Counted from the stretch's first letter, positions 17,873 through 27,845 are shown. The stretch: 64,000 nt of DNA from Prochlorococcus sp. RS04 (GCF_001989455.1 NZ_CP018346.1:310001-374000); one strand, 5' to 3'. Numbers and translations are program-made. The notes: generated from the letters alone by a model not told the origin.

Positions 17873-18124
17873 TTATGACTTGTCAGAATCCCAATGATCA
17901 ATTATTCCAACAATCGTTAAATCGCTTGGATAAGATTTACTTCCAGCTGCTTCCCTAGCAGCAGAACTTCCAACACAAATAACCCAATCTCCTGGCTTAC
18001 AGCCAACAGCATCAACTGCAACTTTTTTAGAAGAACCATCTAATACAACCTGCAGATGTTTATGTTCAAAACCAGGAATCCTATTGGTAGAAACAAGTGG
18101 TTTTACAACCTTGCAAATCAACAT
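17873..18124 (-). CDS. csoS4A: Alpha-carboxysome pentameric vertex protein CsoS4A
   Basis: An 83-residue BMC-P paralogue of CsoS4B: MLICKVVKPLVSTNRIPG, VAVDAVGCKPGDWVICVGSSAAR and SDLTIVGIIDHWDS. Together the two genes supply the pentamers of the shell. The start codon is only 3 bases from the csoSCA stop, and its AGGAGG ribosome site (minus strand, 18135-18140) lies inside the last codons of csoSCA, pointing to translational coupling. Confidence 0.93.
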   Translation of the reverse strand: MLICKVVKPLVSTNRIPGFEHKHLQVVLDGSSKKVAVDAVGCKPGDWVICVGSSAAREAAGSKSYPSDLTIVGIIDHWDSDKS

Positions 18125-18126
18125 AA

Positions 18127-19656
18127 TTAGTGAGCCTCCTCTGTTTTTTTATCTAAAGACATTCCAATAATTTTGGCGGAATGAATGTTGTCCCTATCTC
18201 TAATAGTAGAGCAAGTGTGTAACAAACCTTGATCAACTAAATTTTTATATCTAATTGATATCGCATTATTAACTCTTTCACAATCTTTTATTGCCCTCTC
18301 TTTTGCACCAGGCACTTTTCCAGAGTAATCAAATCTTATTACTACTGGAATAGGTAGATCTTGAGAAACATTTAATCCAGAAAAAATCTTCACTCCTACA
18401 TCTAAATCTGGAGCCCCTTCTTCGACTGTATCTAAATGAGCAAAATAAGTTAAATTTCTGAGATGTACTTCTTTAAAACCTATACCTACTCCAATAAACC
18501 TCTCTGCATGTCCAATATCTTCATAGGAACCATTATGAAAACTCTTAACATAATCAATTTGAGAAATATTATTGACAATTAATTTATACATAAATTTTTC
18601 AAGTCCACTGAGTTTATCTTTTGAAGATTGTTTAGAAATTATTTGACAAATTTCTCTCTCTGCATCCTCTTGTGAAAAGTTTATTGTTGAATTATAAATT
18701 TCCAAAGTAGAAATAGTTTTTTCTAAATCAATCCCTCCATCCCTTGTTGACAAATGTATTTTTAATGAATCAGTGTCTGTATCAAGTCCAATTAACATTA
18801 AATCCACAGAAGCACCACAGCAAAAGCTATTCTCTACAGCCTCTTTGAAAGCATATAGTTTACTTCTACCTTCTTCTGCCGCTAACTCCTCATTACTCCC
18901 ATGAGCTGCACATCCCTGATGCAAAGGATCTACAGAACTAAAATGATAAGTTACAACTTTTAAATACCTGGTATCTTTATGCGCTTCATTAGGAATATTC
19001 TCTCTATATCTTTTATGTTCAGTTTTTACCCATCGATTAACGGTATTTTCAATATCAAATAGTGCTCCAGCATGGGATCTTCTTCTTACTGAACTAAAAG
19101 GTATTCTCATTACATAAGCAATTGAATGAGCTAATCTTCCATCTGAACAAGGAGTTATATCAAGTAAATGTATTCCGCAATCTAAGAGAAATTTTTCAAA
19201 GTCTTCCGCATCCCTACTTCCAGCGGCACCGTCAAGTGGATCATTGTTAAAAAAATTGTCGCTAAGTTTCTCATGCTGTTTGAAAGCACACCATGCATAT
19301 AAAGCCCTCATATCAAGAGGTTTAACCCAGGATTTATCTAATACATGTAGGGGTAAATCTATTCCCAAATTTTTTCTTGATATTTTCTGAGCCTTATTTA
19401 TAAAATCTTCGTGATGTTGAATTCGAGCAATTTCCTTGAGAGTTGGAACAATTTCGTCAAAATCACCTTTTATTTTACTTTCATACCTAAATAGATTTTC
19501 ATTTTGGATATTGTTAGTTAATTTATGAGAATTTCCAGAATTTGGGGAATTATTTGATTCTTTAGTTTGTATATGGATATTTTCAGTAAAAGTTTTCATT
19601 GGAGCTGTTGGCCCCAATGTGAAGTTCTTGGCTTTAGCCAGTCCTCTTAAAGGCAT
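18127..19656 (-). CDS. csoSCA: Carboxysomal carbonic anhydrase CsoSCA (CsoS3)
   Basis: Converts bicarbonate to CO2 inside the carboxysome. The first 50 residues are polar and likely disordered; this region binds Rubisco in other species. In the catalytic domain C170-S-D172-G-R174 gives the Zn Cys and the Asp-Arg pair, and H238 and C249 (spacing 11) complete the Zn site, as in the epsilon/beta-like CsoSCA of Halothiobacillus. The C-terminal domain is the degenerate second half. Length 509. Seven bases separate it from csoS2. Confidence 0.95.
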   Translation of the reverse strand: MPLRGLAKAKNFTLGPTAPMKTFTENIHIQTKESNNSPNSGNSHKLTNNIQNENLFRYESKIKGDFDEIVPTLKEIARIQHHEDFINKAQKISRKNLGIDLPLHVLDKSWVKPLDMRALYAWCAFKQHEKLSDNFFNNDPLDGAAGSRDAEDFEKFLLDCGIHLLDITPCSDGRLAHSIAYVMRIPFSSVRRRSHAGALFDIENTVNRWVKTEHKRYRENIPNEAHKDTRYLKVVTYHFSSVDPLHQGCAAHGSNEELAAEEGRSKLYAFKEAVENSFCCGASVDLMLIGLDTDTDSLKIHLSTRDGGIDLEKTISTLEIYNSTINFSQEDAEREICQIISKQSSKDKLSGLEKFMYKLIVNNISQIDYVKSFHNGSYEDIGHAERFIGVGIGFKEVHLRNLTYFAHLDTVEEGAPDLDVGVKIFSGLNVSQDLPIPVVIRFDYSGKVPGAKERAIKDCERVNNAISIRYKNLVDQGLLHTCSTIRDRDNIHSAKIIGMSLDKKTEEAH

Positions 19657-19663
19657 TATTTAC

Positions 19664-21961
19664 TTAACCTCTTGCACCACCTGAAAAGGTAACAAGTTGT
19701 CCTTCACGAGTATTGCCACTAGATCCAGTTATCAAGAAATCTGGTTTTTCTGTTTCCTCATTTCTTTTAACTTCCATATGGGGCATTGCGCTCATAAATC
19801 CTGCTCTTGATGGATTTCGCTTTCTAGAGGAAGCTCCTTCTGTACCTGTTACCTTATCGCCACGATCCCAATCATCTCCAGTTACGTTTCCTACTGATTG
19901 TCCTTCACCAGTAATCCTTGATGCAACTCTTTTTTCAGGTGTCTTTGCAACACGGTCTGCCTCTTCAATTTCCATTTTTTGTTTATAAGTAATATTTTTA
20001 TTAGGTTCAAATCTAAATTTTTCAGTCCCAGTGACCTTATCAACTGCCATATCAAAAGGACCTGTTACCTTTGAACCATTTTCATATTCATTACCTGTAA
20101 CTCCTTGAGTATTTTTTTCAGAATACTTATCTCTTGATGGTGATTTAACAGAGAATTCATTCCAAGAGTTACCTGCTGACTTTTCTGGATTCGCATAAGC
20201 AGTATCATTTGGAGGATTATCACAAGCTTGTGAAAACTGATCTCCGCCAACATAAGGAGTCCCTGTTAGATTTTTACACGCACCTTTCTTAGCACCAGTC
20301 ATTACTCCGCCAATTCCTGGTTGTTGTCCTGTAAGTCTGGCATTTGAATTATTTCCAGAATTAACTGTTGATCGGGATTTCATATCTTCAGAAATCTCAG
20401 TACTACAATTATCATTAATCTGATCCAAGCCTGCGTATGGTGTTCCTGTTAGCACTTTGCATGAACCCGGTTCATCTCCAGTTACTATTTTTGATCTTCC
20501 TGTCATAGTCCCGCTGATTAAATTTGACTTTGAAGAAAGACTTAAACCTACTTTTCTAGCTTCTGGTATTGGTTTTGAACCACAAAACTTCTCATATTGT
20601 TGAGAACCTATGTACTCATCACCAGTTACATTCTTGCAACTCCCTTGTTCATTGCCTGTCATATGGTCTGATCTTCCTACACCTGTACCAGTTACATTAT
20701 TCCCATTAAGAGTGTTGTAACTGCCTACTTTTTCAAATGCTTTACCTTTTGGATTTGGCTCTGAGCCAAGATATTGATCTCCAGTTAACTGATGTCCAGA
20801 ACCTGATTCATCTCCAGTTACCAGAGTTGATCTACCTGGAAGTGATCCAGATACTTTTAATCCATCAGTTGTAGTACTATGTTTAACCTTTGAGGGATTT
20901 TTTGGAACATCACCACAATACTTCTGTGATTGATTAGCAGATACATATTCAGTACCGGTAAGGTTTTTACAAGTTCCTGGCTCATCGCCTGTGACCCTCT
21001 CAGATCTACCGACTTCATTTCCGGTTACTTTATTACCTGTTGTTGTAGAGGTAACAGTAGATCTAAGTGGTTGTTTATAACTTGGTCTATCTTGACAAAA
21101 TTGATCAAGTACTTCTGCTCCCATATATTGAGTACCTGTGACAGTTCTGCATGTACTTGCTTCATTACCTGTAGTTTTTACAGATCTATTAGCTTGTGTT
21201 CCAGTAACTATTTGACCTGAATCAGTTTCACTTTTACCAACTTTCCAGCTAGCATCAGCAATATTTTGTTTGGCTCCATTTTTATTTGGACCACATGGTC
21301 TACATTTACCATTACCTTTTTTGCCTGTGGCACCAGTTTTACTTCTTAGCTCTCTCACTCTCTGAGAAATCTCTCTGCTACTTAAATCTGGGTCTCCCCT
21401 TCTAGCTAAAGAAGCTGCACTGGTATTTTGTTTAGTTGCTGATTTACCATGCTTGGATTGAGCTTCTCTTCTCGCTAAAACAATATCTCTACTTGTATTA
21501 GTAATAGGCTTTCTTTTCTGATTAATTCTTCTTTTAACGTTTGGTTTTGATGTTTTAATTTCTGTATTATGGGAATTTTGAACTTCTTGATTTTTGCTTG
21601 TGGTAGTTTTGACTGTGTTTACAGGACTTTCTTTTTTAACATCAGTTCGAGTTCTATCGGATGAAGTTATAGCTGATTTCCCATGGGTAGACATTGCTTT
21701 TCTTCTCTCTATTACTAACTCTTTACTAGATAAATTTGTGGGAGAAGATTTTCTATTTACATGCGTTTTTGGAATATGTTTTGTAGCTGGTTTAGAAAAG
21801 TTTTGATTATTAGGAGAAGACTGAGTCCCAGAAATCTGTATATCTTGAGAAGATCGAACTCTATCTTGCGTTGTTGAAGAATAAGCAGCAGCTTTTTTAC
21901 CGCTATCACTCATCGCCTTTCTTCTTTCTAGTGCAATCTCTCTACTGGTTTTTTTTGACAT
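19664..21961 (-). CDS. csoS2: Carboxysome scaffold protein CsoS2
   Basis: Intrinsically disordered organiser linking Rubisco to the shell; 765 residues from the ATG at 21961 (an ATG three codons earlier is possible). Four N-terminal repeats with SREIxLERRKA-like helices bind Rubisco. A Cys-x-x-Cys (KCRPCG) follows, then six middle repeats of the VTGxxxGRSxxVTGDExGxC type, then a C-terminal region with VTGxE motifs ending in GQLVTFSGGARG, the shell-binding end. The protein is one uninterrupted frame, so only a long form is evident. It is the major polar, Ser/Thr/Gly-rich protein of the window. Confidence 0.96.
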   Translation of the reverse strand: MSKKTSREIALERRKAMSDSGKKAAAYSSTTQDRVRSSQDIQISGTQSSPNNQNFSKPATKHIPKTHVNRKSSPTNLSSKELVIERRKAMSTHGKSAITSSDRTRTDVKKESPVNTVKTTTSKNQEVQNSHNTEIKTSKPNVKRRINQKRKPITNTSRDIVLARREAQSKHGKSATKQNTSAASLARRGDPDLSSREISQRVRELRSKTGATGKKGNGKCRPCGPNKNGAKQNIADASWKVGKSETDSGQIVTGTQANRSVKTTGNEASTCRTVTGTQYMGAEVLDQFCQDRPSYKQPLRSTVTSTTTGNKVTGNEVGRSERVTGDEPGTCKNLTGTEYVSANQSQKYCGDVPKNPSKVKHSTTTDGLKVSGSLPGRSTLVTGDESGSGHQLTGDQYLGSEPNPKGKAFEKVGSYNTLNGNNVTGTGVGRSDHMTGNEQGSCKNVTGDEYIGSQQYEKFCGSKPIPEARKVGLSLSSKSNLISGTMTGRSKIVTGDEPGSCKVLTGTPYAGLDQINDNCSTEISEDMKSRSTVNSGNNSNARLTGQQPGIGGVMTGAKKGACKNLTGTPYVGGDQFSQACDNPPNDTAYANPEKSAGNSWNEFSVKSPSRDKYSEKNTQGVTGNEYENGSKVTGPFDMAVDKVTGTEKFRFEPNKNITYKQKMEIEEADRVAKTPEKRVASRITGEGQSVGNVTGDDWDRGDKVTGTEGASSRKRNPSRAGFMSAMPHMEVKRNEETEKPDFLITGSSGNTREGQLVTFSGGARG
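20207..21211 (-). repeat. CsoS2 middle-repeat region (six protein repeats)
   Basis: Six imperfect copies of about 37-59 codons each, built on VTG...GRS...TGDE.G.CK..TG..Y. Five copies carry two Cys (one after the GDExG motif, one near the repeat end). The third copy (about 20738-20854) has neither Cys. The copies differ at DNA level, so they are old protein repeats rather than recent DNA duplications. Confidence 0.85.
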
Positions 21962-21991
21962 AATCTTCAAATGTGAAACTCTTTTGAAAAA

Positions 21992-22020
21992 CTTTCTCCA
22001 AAAATATTTTTTGGAGAAAG
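21992..22020 (-). terminator. 13-bp perfect hairpin between cbbS and csoS2 (attenuator-like)
   Basis: CTTTCTCCAAAAA and TTTTTGGAGAAAG form a perfect 13-bp stem with a 3-nt loop, in the 80-base spacer between the cbbS stop and csoS2. Read on the transcribed minus strand it is followed directly by TTTTTC, so it has the shape of a weak Rho-independent terminator. As csoS2 and later genes lack another evident promoter, partial read-through or mRNA end protection is likely, lowering csoS2 relative to cbbLS. That effect is inferred. Confidence 0.75.
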
Positions 22021-22042
22021 ATATTTACTACATAAAGTAGAT

Positions 22043-22384
22043 TTAACGTCCTTGGAAAACTACAAAAGCTGTTCCTTGGCTTTGAGTGTAAGCATCGTAT
22101 CCGATGATTCTTACATGGTGATCAGGATATGCTCTATGACATGCCTCTAATTCACTTACAACCAAGTTAAGATCTTTTTCCCCAAAGAATGGGAGTTTCC
22201 AATAAGACCAATAAGTTTGCATACTTCCACTAGGATGAACATGCTCAATAACAGGACTCCAGCCTTGAGCAATTATGTATGCAATTTGATCGTATATTTC
22301 TTCCTGGGTCATCGGTGGTAAGAAACCGAATGTTTCCAGGGTTGCAACTGTTTGATAGTCGCCTACTGTGCTCTGGAAAGGCAT
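22043..22384 (-). CDS. cbbS: Rubisco small subunit, form IA
   Basis: A 113-residue small subunit: TVGDYQTVATLETFGFLPPM, the conserved YWxxWKLPFFG and a final RIIGYDAYTQSQGTAFVV. It starts MPFQS as in other alpha-cyanobacteria. It follows cbbL across a 91-base spacer with two hairpins and precedes csoS2 behind a terminator-like hairpin. Called rbcS in many cyanobacterial annotations. Confidence 0.97.
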   Translation of the reverse strand: MPFQSTVGDYQTVATLETFGFLPPMTQEEIYDQIAYIIAQGWSPVIEHVHPSGSMQTYWSYWKLPFFGEKDLNLVVSELEACHRAYPDHHVRIIGYDAYTQSQGTAFVVFQGR

Positions 22385-22411
22385 AATTAATTTAAATGTG
22401 AATGAAATTTA

Positions 22412-22461
22412 CTCGTAATAGAACGAGATTTGTAGAAGTTTGAGGAGAAGAATCTCCTCAA
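22412..22461 (-). promoter_or_regulatory. Two hairpins in the cbbL-cbbS spacer
   Basis: TTGAGGAGA (22440-22448) pairs with TCTCCTCAA (22453-22461) around a 4-nt loop, 14 bases after the cbbL stop. CTCGT (22412-22416) pairs with ACGAG (22423-22427) nearer cbbS. The first stem holds four G-C pairs, rare in this AT-rich DNA. No T-run follows, so they look like RNA processing or stability elements rather than terminators. Confidence 0.65.
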
Positions 22462-22475
22462 TTTTGAAATCTGGT

Positions 22476-23891
22476 TTAACCTTGAACGTCTAGTTTGTCG
22501 ACGGTATCAAATTCAAACTTAATTTCCTTCCAAGTTTCAAGAGCGATAGCTAATTCAGGACTGTGTTTAGCAGCTTCCATAAGAATGTCTCTACTCTCTT
22601 TTTCGATTTCGCGACCAGCATTACGTGCTTTTACGCAAGCTTCTAAAGCAACTCTGTTGGCTGCAGCTCCAGCAGCTGAACCCCATGGATGACCATGTGT
22701 TCCTCCACCAAACTGAAGACAAGAATCATCTCCAAAAATTGCTAGGAGTGCAGGCATATGCCATACGTGAATACCACCTGATGCGACAGCAAATACTCCT
22801 GGCATTGAACCCCAATCTTGATCAAAGAAGTTACCTCTTGATCTATCTTCGGGAACAAATGACTCTCTTAAGTTGTCAATGTAACCAAGAGTTGTTTGAC
22901 GATCACCTTCTAGTTTTCCAACAACAGTTCCAGTATGCAGTTGATCGCCTCCGGAGAGTCTCAAACATTTTGCTAGAACCCTGAAATGGATACCGTGTTT
23001 TGGATGTCTATCAATAACAGCATGCATCGCTCTATGAATATGTAGAAGCATGCCATTTTTACGACACCAGTTTGCTAATCCAGTATTTGCAGTGAAACCG
23101 CCAGTTATATAATCATGCATGATGATTGGCATATCTAGCTCTTTTGCAAATTCAGCTCTTTCGTAAAGCTCTTCAGGAGTGTTGGCAGTACAGTTTAGGT
23201 AGTGACCCTTAACTTCGCCAGTTTCCTGCTGAGCAAGCTTAACTGCTTCTGCAACAAACTCAAACCTTTCTCTCCAACGTTGGAATGGCTGAGAGTTTAT
23301 ATTCTCGTCATCCTTCGTTAAATCGAGACCACCTCTAAGGCACTCATATACAACTCGACCATAGTTTTTACCAGATAATCCTAATTTAGGTTTAATGGTA
23401 CAACCAAGTAGAGGTCTTCCATATTTGTTTAAACGATCTCTTTCAACTACGATTCCATTTGGTGGACCACCGCAAGTTTTGATGAAAGCGATTGGGAATC
23501 TAATATCTTCTAGACGTAGGTGTCTTAGAGCTTTAAATCCAAAAACGTTTCCTACAAGAGATGTTAATACGTTTGTAATAGAACCTTCTTCAAAAAGATC
23601 TAAAGGATATGCAATAAAAGCATAAAAAGCTTCAGGGTCTCCAGGAACGTCTTCGATTCGATAACAACGTCCTTTATAAAATTCTAAATCTGTAAGTAAC
23701 TCGGACCAAACTGTTGACCAAGTACCTGTTGAAGATTCAGCGGCAACAGCTGCTGCAACTTCTTCTCTGGGAACACCTTCTTGACCTGTACATTTGAAAC
23801 AGGCTAGTAAATCGGTGTCTAGGGGTACATATTCTGGAGTCCAGTAGGTATCTCTGTACTCCTTTACCCCTGCATCATACTTCTTACTCAT
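22476..23891 (-). CDS. cbbL: Rubisco large subunit, form IA
   Basis: Fixes CO2 onto ribulose 1,5-bisphosphate inside the carboxysome. Length 471. Catalytic lysines in [11 protein letters not shown] (K167, K169), the carbamylated lysine in [10 protein letters not shown] (K193), HIHRAMHAV, and [12 protein letters not shown] are all in place. The form IA type, of proteobacterial descent, marks the alpha-cyanobacteria (Prochlorococcus and marine Synechococcus). It lies 67 bases downstream of csoS1. Called rbcL in many cyanobacterial annotations. Confidence 0.98.
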
Positions 23892-23958
23892 AAGGATAAA
23901 TTTAGGTCTGTGTAGGGAAAATAATTATTGTGCAAAATTTAAAAATTTGCTTTATTTA

Positions 23959-24270
23959 TTAGTCCTTTTGACCAAGAAATTCACCGTTACCAAGAGCTGG
24001 TTCAACTTCTCTATGAGGACGAGCAATAATGTGAGCTGCAACTAAACCGTCACCAACTCTTTCACAAGCATCAGCACCAGCTCTTACAGCTGCGTTAACT
24101 GCTCCTGTTTCTCCTCTAACTAATACTGTGACATAACCGCCACCTACGAATTCACGACCAATAAGGCGAACTTCTGCAGCCTTTGTCATTGCGTCAGCTG
24201 CTTCGATTGCAGGTACAAGTCCGCGTGTCTCGATCATGCCGAGAGCGATACCCATTGTTTCTGTAGCCAT
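23959..24270 (-). CDS. csoS1: Major carboxysome shell protein CsoS1 (BMC-H)
   Basis: A 103-residue hexamer-forming BMC protein and first gene of the carboxysome operon. TMGIALGMIETRGLVPAIEA, the pore region VGGGYVTVLVRGETGAV and the C-terminal RPHREVEPAL are diagnostic. Only one BMC-H gene is present in the operon. Its leader is unusual: the bases directly upstream recur, in part, 230 bases further up. Confidence 0.97.
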   Translation of the reverse strand: MATETMGIALGMIETRGLVPAIEAADAMTKAAEVRLIGREFVGGGYVTVLVRGETGAVNAAVRAGADACERVGDGLVAAHIIARPHREVEPALGNGEFLGQKD

Positions 24271-24597
24271 TGTCTACTAATTACTAAATGTGGAATGTTC
24301 AATCCGAAGAATGCTTCATTAAGTACTTATAAGTCAAGCGTTTTCGATAAAATCTCCATTAATGTTTTTTCTATCATTCATAAGTTAAACTTATCACCCT
24401 TGGTACTATTGATATGTCAATACTTATGCAAATTAGTTAGTGCATCAAAACATACTGTTGTGTTAAGAAAAAATTTACATTATGTTATTTCCGTACGAGG
24501 CAGGCCCTGTCTACACAGGTGTGGAATGTTCAACCTTTCCTGTCTCCGTATCTAGCTTTGAAGTAAGATAATATCCTCAATAAATTTATTTATTATT
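24271..24597. promoter_or_regulatory. Divergent regulatory region of the carboxysome operon and rdgB
   Basis: A 327-base gene-free stretch. It holds: overlapping palindromes TAAGTACTTA (24320-24329) and ACTTATAAGT (24325-24334); a 15-base palindrome ATAAGTT-A-AACTTAT (24380-24394) with LysR-like T-N11-A geometry; another ACTTAT at 24422; a hairpin CCTGT-CTAC-ACAGG (24506-24519); and two copies of TGTGGAATGTTCAA (24289-24302 and 24520-24533), each near a TGTCTAC. No open frame of note was seen. Confidence 0.6.
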
Positions 24598-25182
24598 TTG
24601 AACCATCCAGTCCTTACTATTGCGAGTGGCAACAAAACTAAAGTTTCTGAAATTTCGGCAATGCTGGATGTTTTGTCTTTAAGGGTTCAGAAGCAACCAG
24701 AATATTTAAATGTCGAAGAGACTGGAGACACATATTTTGAGAATGCACTTTTAAAAGCAAAAGCAGCTGCTTTAGAGACAAAAACCTGGGCATTAGCTGA
24801 CGATTCGGGACTTGAAGTAGATGTTTTAGATGGTCGACCAGGCATATATTCTGCTCGATATGCCAAAAACAACTCTGAAAAAATTAAAAAATTAATTAAT
24901 GAACTTTCTGATAGTCCCTACAGGAGCGCGAGATTTATAAGTTGTATGGTTTTATGTGATCCCTCAGGAAACTTAGTGAAGGATTCAACTGGAATATGCT
25001 GGGGAGAAATTCTTAAGACTCCAAAATATCCAAATGGGGAGTTCGAATCTGTTTTTTGGGTAAAAGAAGCTAACTGTGTTTACGGTGAGCTATCACAATC
25101 ACAACTAAGTAAGTTAGGAAGCAGGGGTAAAGCCGCCAGAATTATGTCACCTTACCTCAAAAAAGAAATTGGTTTAAATTAA
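24598..25182 (+). CDS. rdgB: XTP/dITP pyrophosphatase (RdgB/HAM1)
   Basis: Cleans non-canonical purine nucleotides from the pool. ASGNKTKVSEI at the start and ADDSGLEVDVLDGRPGIYSARYA are the family signatures; GKAARIMSPY is close to the C-terminus. Length 194 is normal. The start is TTG at 24598, since the ASGN motif follows within ten residues. It is divergent from csoS1 and convergent with csoS1D. Confidence 0.93.
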   Translation: MNHPVLTIASGNKTKVSEISAMLDVLSLRVQKQPEYLNVEETGDTYFENALLKAKAAALETKTWALADDSGLEVDVLDGRPGIYSARYAKNNSEKIKKLINELSDSPYRSARFISCMVLCDPSGNLVKDSTGICWGEILKTPKYPNGEFESVFWVKEANCVYGELSQSQLSKLGSRGKAARIMSPYLKKEIGLN

Positions 25183-25189
25183 AAAATTC

Positions 25190-25960
25190 TCAATAATTTG
25201 AAATTTCATCAATTGCTCTTATAGCAGCAGCTGCTGCTTCTTCTACATCTCCTTCTTTCCCAGCGAGAGTTAATCTACCAAAAGCGCCAACTGCCTTTAC
25301 ATCTACAACAGTTATATTTGATGCTTTTTCTGCTTCATTTGCTGCTTTTAAGACATACCCAGCTGGTTCAGTTTCTAATATAAACATGCTCATTCCAGAT
25401 TGAATCATTGATCCACTTCTGTTTTGTCTATTTATTAAAACAGCATGGTCTGGAGTAATAGCTCGAATAACTTCTGTCCAACTTGTTGAAGGTTTGGTTC
25501 TTTTTCTAACTTCACTTCCAATAGCATCTAGAACAACATCCCCAGAATGTAAAACAGTACTTTGATCTTTGTGATAAAGAGCAAGAGAGCCAAATGCTCT
25601 TTCAACAATCATCTGACCAAGTCTTACATTACTTGCTTTTAGGGCAATATCAGTGACTCTATGAACGGCCATCCCTGGTGAAACTTCCATCCATAGGCAT
25701 GAATCTCCAGGTATGGGTAAAAAACCCCTACTAACCGTCCCCATATATGCAGCTAATTGAGGTTGAAGAGAATCTAAAAAAACATATGTTCTCAACTCAA
25801 TTTGCTCAACTTGACTTGCTTGTCTGGACACCAAAGACTTTTCTGAATCAGTTGTAATAAAACAGCTTGCACCACTGGCCTGAGATTGCACCTCAGATCC
25901 CGTGACTAGGGAACTTCCTTTTTTTCGTTCCCCTCTGTTTAAACTAGAAGTTGGTTCCAT
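25190..25960 (-). CDS. csoS1D: Tandem-domain carboxysome shell protein CsoS1D (BMC-T)
   Basis: A 256-residue shell protein with a flexible 50-residue N-terminus followed by two BMC folds (about 55-150 and 155-256), forming pseudohexamer trimers with a gated pore. [20 protein letters not shown] and [25 protein letters not shown] begin the two domains. It lies outside the main operon, separated by rdgB, as in other Prochlorococcus. Confidence 0.93.
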   Translation of the reverse strand: MEPTSSLNRGERKKGSSLVTGSEVQSQASGASCFITTDSEKSLVSRQASQVEQIELRTYVFLDSLQPQLAAYMGTVSRGFLPIPGDSCLWMEVSPGMAVHRVTDIALKASNVRLGQMIVERAFGSLALYHKDQSTVLHSGDVVLDAIGSEVRKRTKPSTSWTEVIRAITPDHAVLINRQNRSGSMIQSGMSMFILETEPAGYVLKAANEAEKASNITVVDVKAVGAFGRLTLAGKEGDVEEAAAAAIRAIDEISNY

Positions 25961-26002
25961 TCACGCGACTATAACGGATAATGGTTCATTTTTTCTATTA
26001 AA

Positions 26003-26043
26003 TTTACTTGCATGCTTCCAACAAAACGATAACTTCAAGTAAA
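26003..26043. promoter_or_regulatory. 8-bp inverted repeat between csoS1D and the unknown gene
   Basis: TTTACTTG (26003-26010) and CAAGTAAA (26036-26043) are perfect inverted copies 25 bases apart in the divergent spacer. It may be an operator pair or chance; the rest of the 97-base spacer shows nothing else clear. Confidence 0.3.
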
Positions 26044-26057
26044 AGATATGCATTTTT

Positions 26058-26426
26058 ATGGGAACTTCTCAAAAAAAAGAACCAAATGTTTCTGGTACTA
26101 AAAAAGAATTAACTCCTGATCAAACTCTTGGATTAGTTAGCCTTAGCTTGATGCAAAAACTATCTCAGAAAGACCCATCTTTTAGTTGGTTAGAAGAAGA
26201 TAAAATTGAAAAAGTAAATCTTAAGAACCTTAGAGATAGATTGGAGTTAACCCAATTAGCTATAAATACTGGAGCACCTTTAACCACTTCAGAAGTGACA
26301 GCTTTAATTGGGGCAAAGCCCGGTAAATCTAAGTTAGAAAGAGCAGGATTATTAGCAACTAAAATAGCTAGAAATGTGTGGAAACTTTCGAAAACAAGTC
26401 AAGGAAATTCCTTCTACAGAAATTAA
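26058..26426 (+). CDS. Conserved-looking protein of unknown function upstream of chlN
   Basis: A 122-residue protein I do not recognise. N-terminal 30 residues are polar; then LSLMQKLSQKDPSFSWLEEDKI, a helical region, and a C-terminal basic stretch (TALIGAKPGKSKLERAGLLATKIARNV-like) that could form a helix-turn-helix. No Cys clusters or membrane helices. It is read in the same direction as chlNBL, 157 bases upstream, and divergent from csoS1D. A link to DPOR expression is only positional. Confidence 0.5.
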   Translation: MGTSQKKEPNVSGTKKELTPDQTLGLVSLSLMQKLSQKDPSFSWLEEDKIEKVNLKNLRDRLELTQLAINTGAPLTTSEVTALIGAKPGKSKLERAGLLATKIARNVWKLSKTSQGNSFYRN

Positions 26427-26574
26427 AATACGCCCCAAAAGTTTTTTTCATAATTCCCATTTAAGTATTTAAACATTCATATAAGTTTTTTAAATGTGTT
26501 CATTTTGTAAGAGAACTTATTAATTACTTTCTTAAATTAAAAAGTGTATGCAAGCTTGAACTATAAGCTCTTGA

Positions 26575-27840
<1,266 letters not shown>

Positions 27841-27845
27841 AAACT

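Noticed and set aside
20207-21211. Possible CRISPR-like or satellite repeats
   Set aside because: Periodicity is at protein level (CsoS2 middle repeats); DNA copies are divergent and lie in a coding frame.
20930-21220. Antisense open frame in csoS2
   Set aside because: Cys/Ser-rich translation results from the repeat structure of csoS2 on the other strand.
22625-22984. Antisense open frame of 119 codons inside cbbL
   Set aside because: A shadow of the strongly conserved large-subunit gene; codon pattern is that of the opposite strand and no ribosome site is seen.
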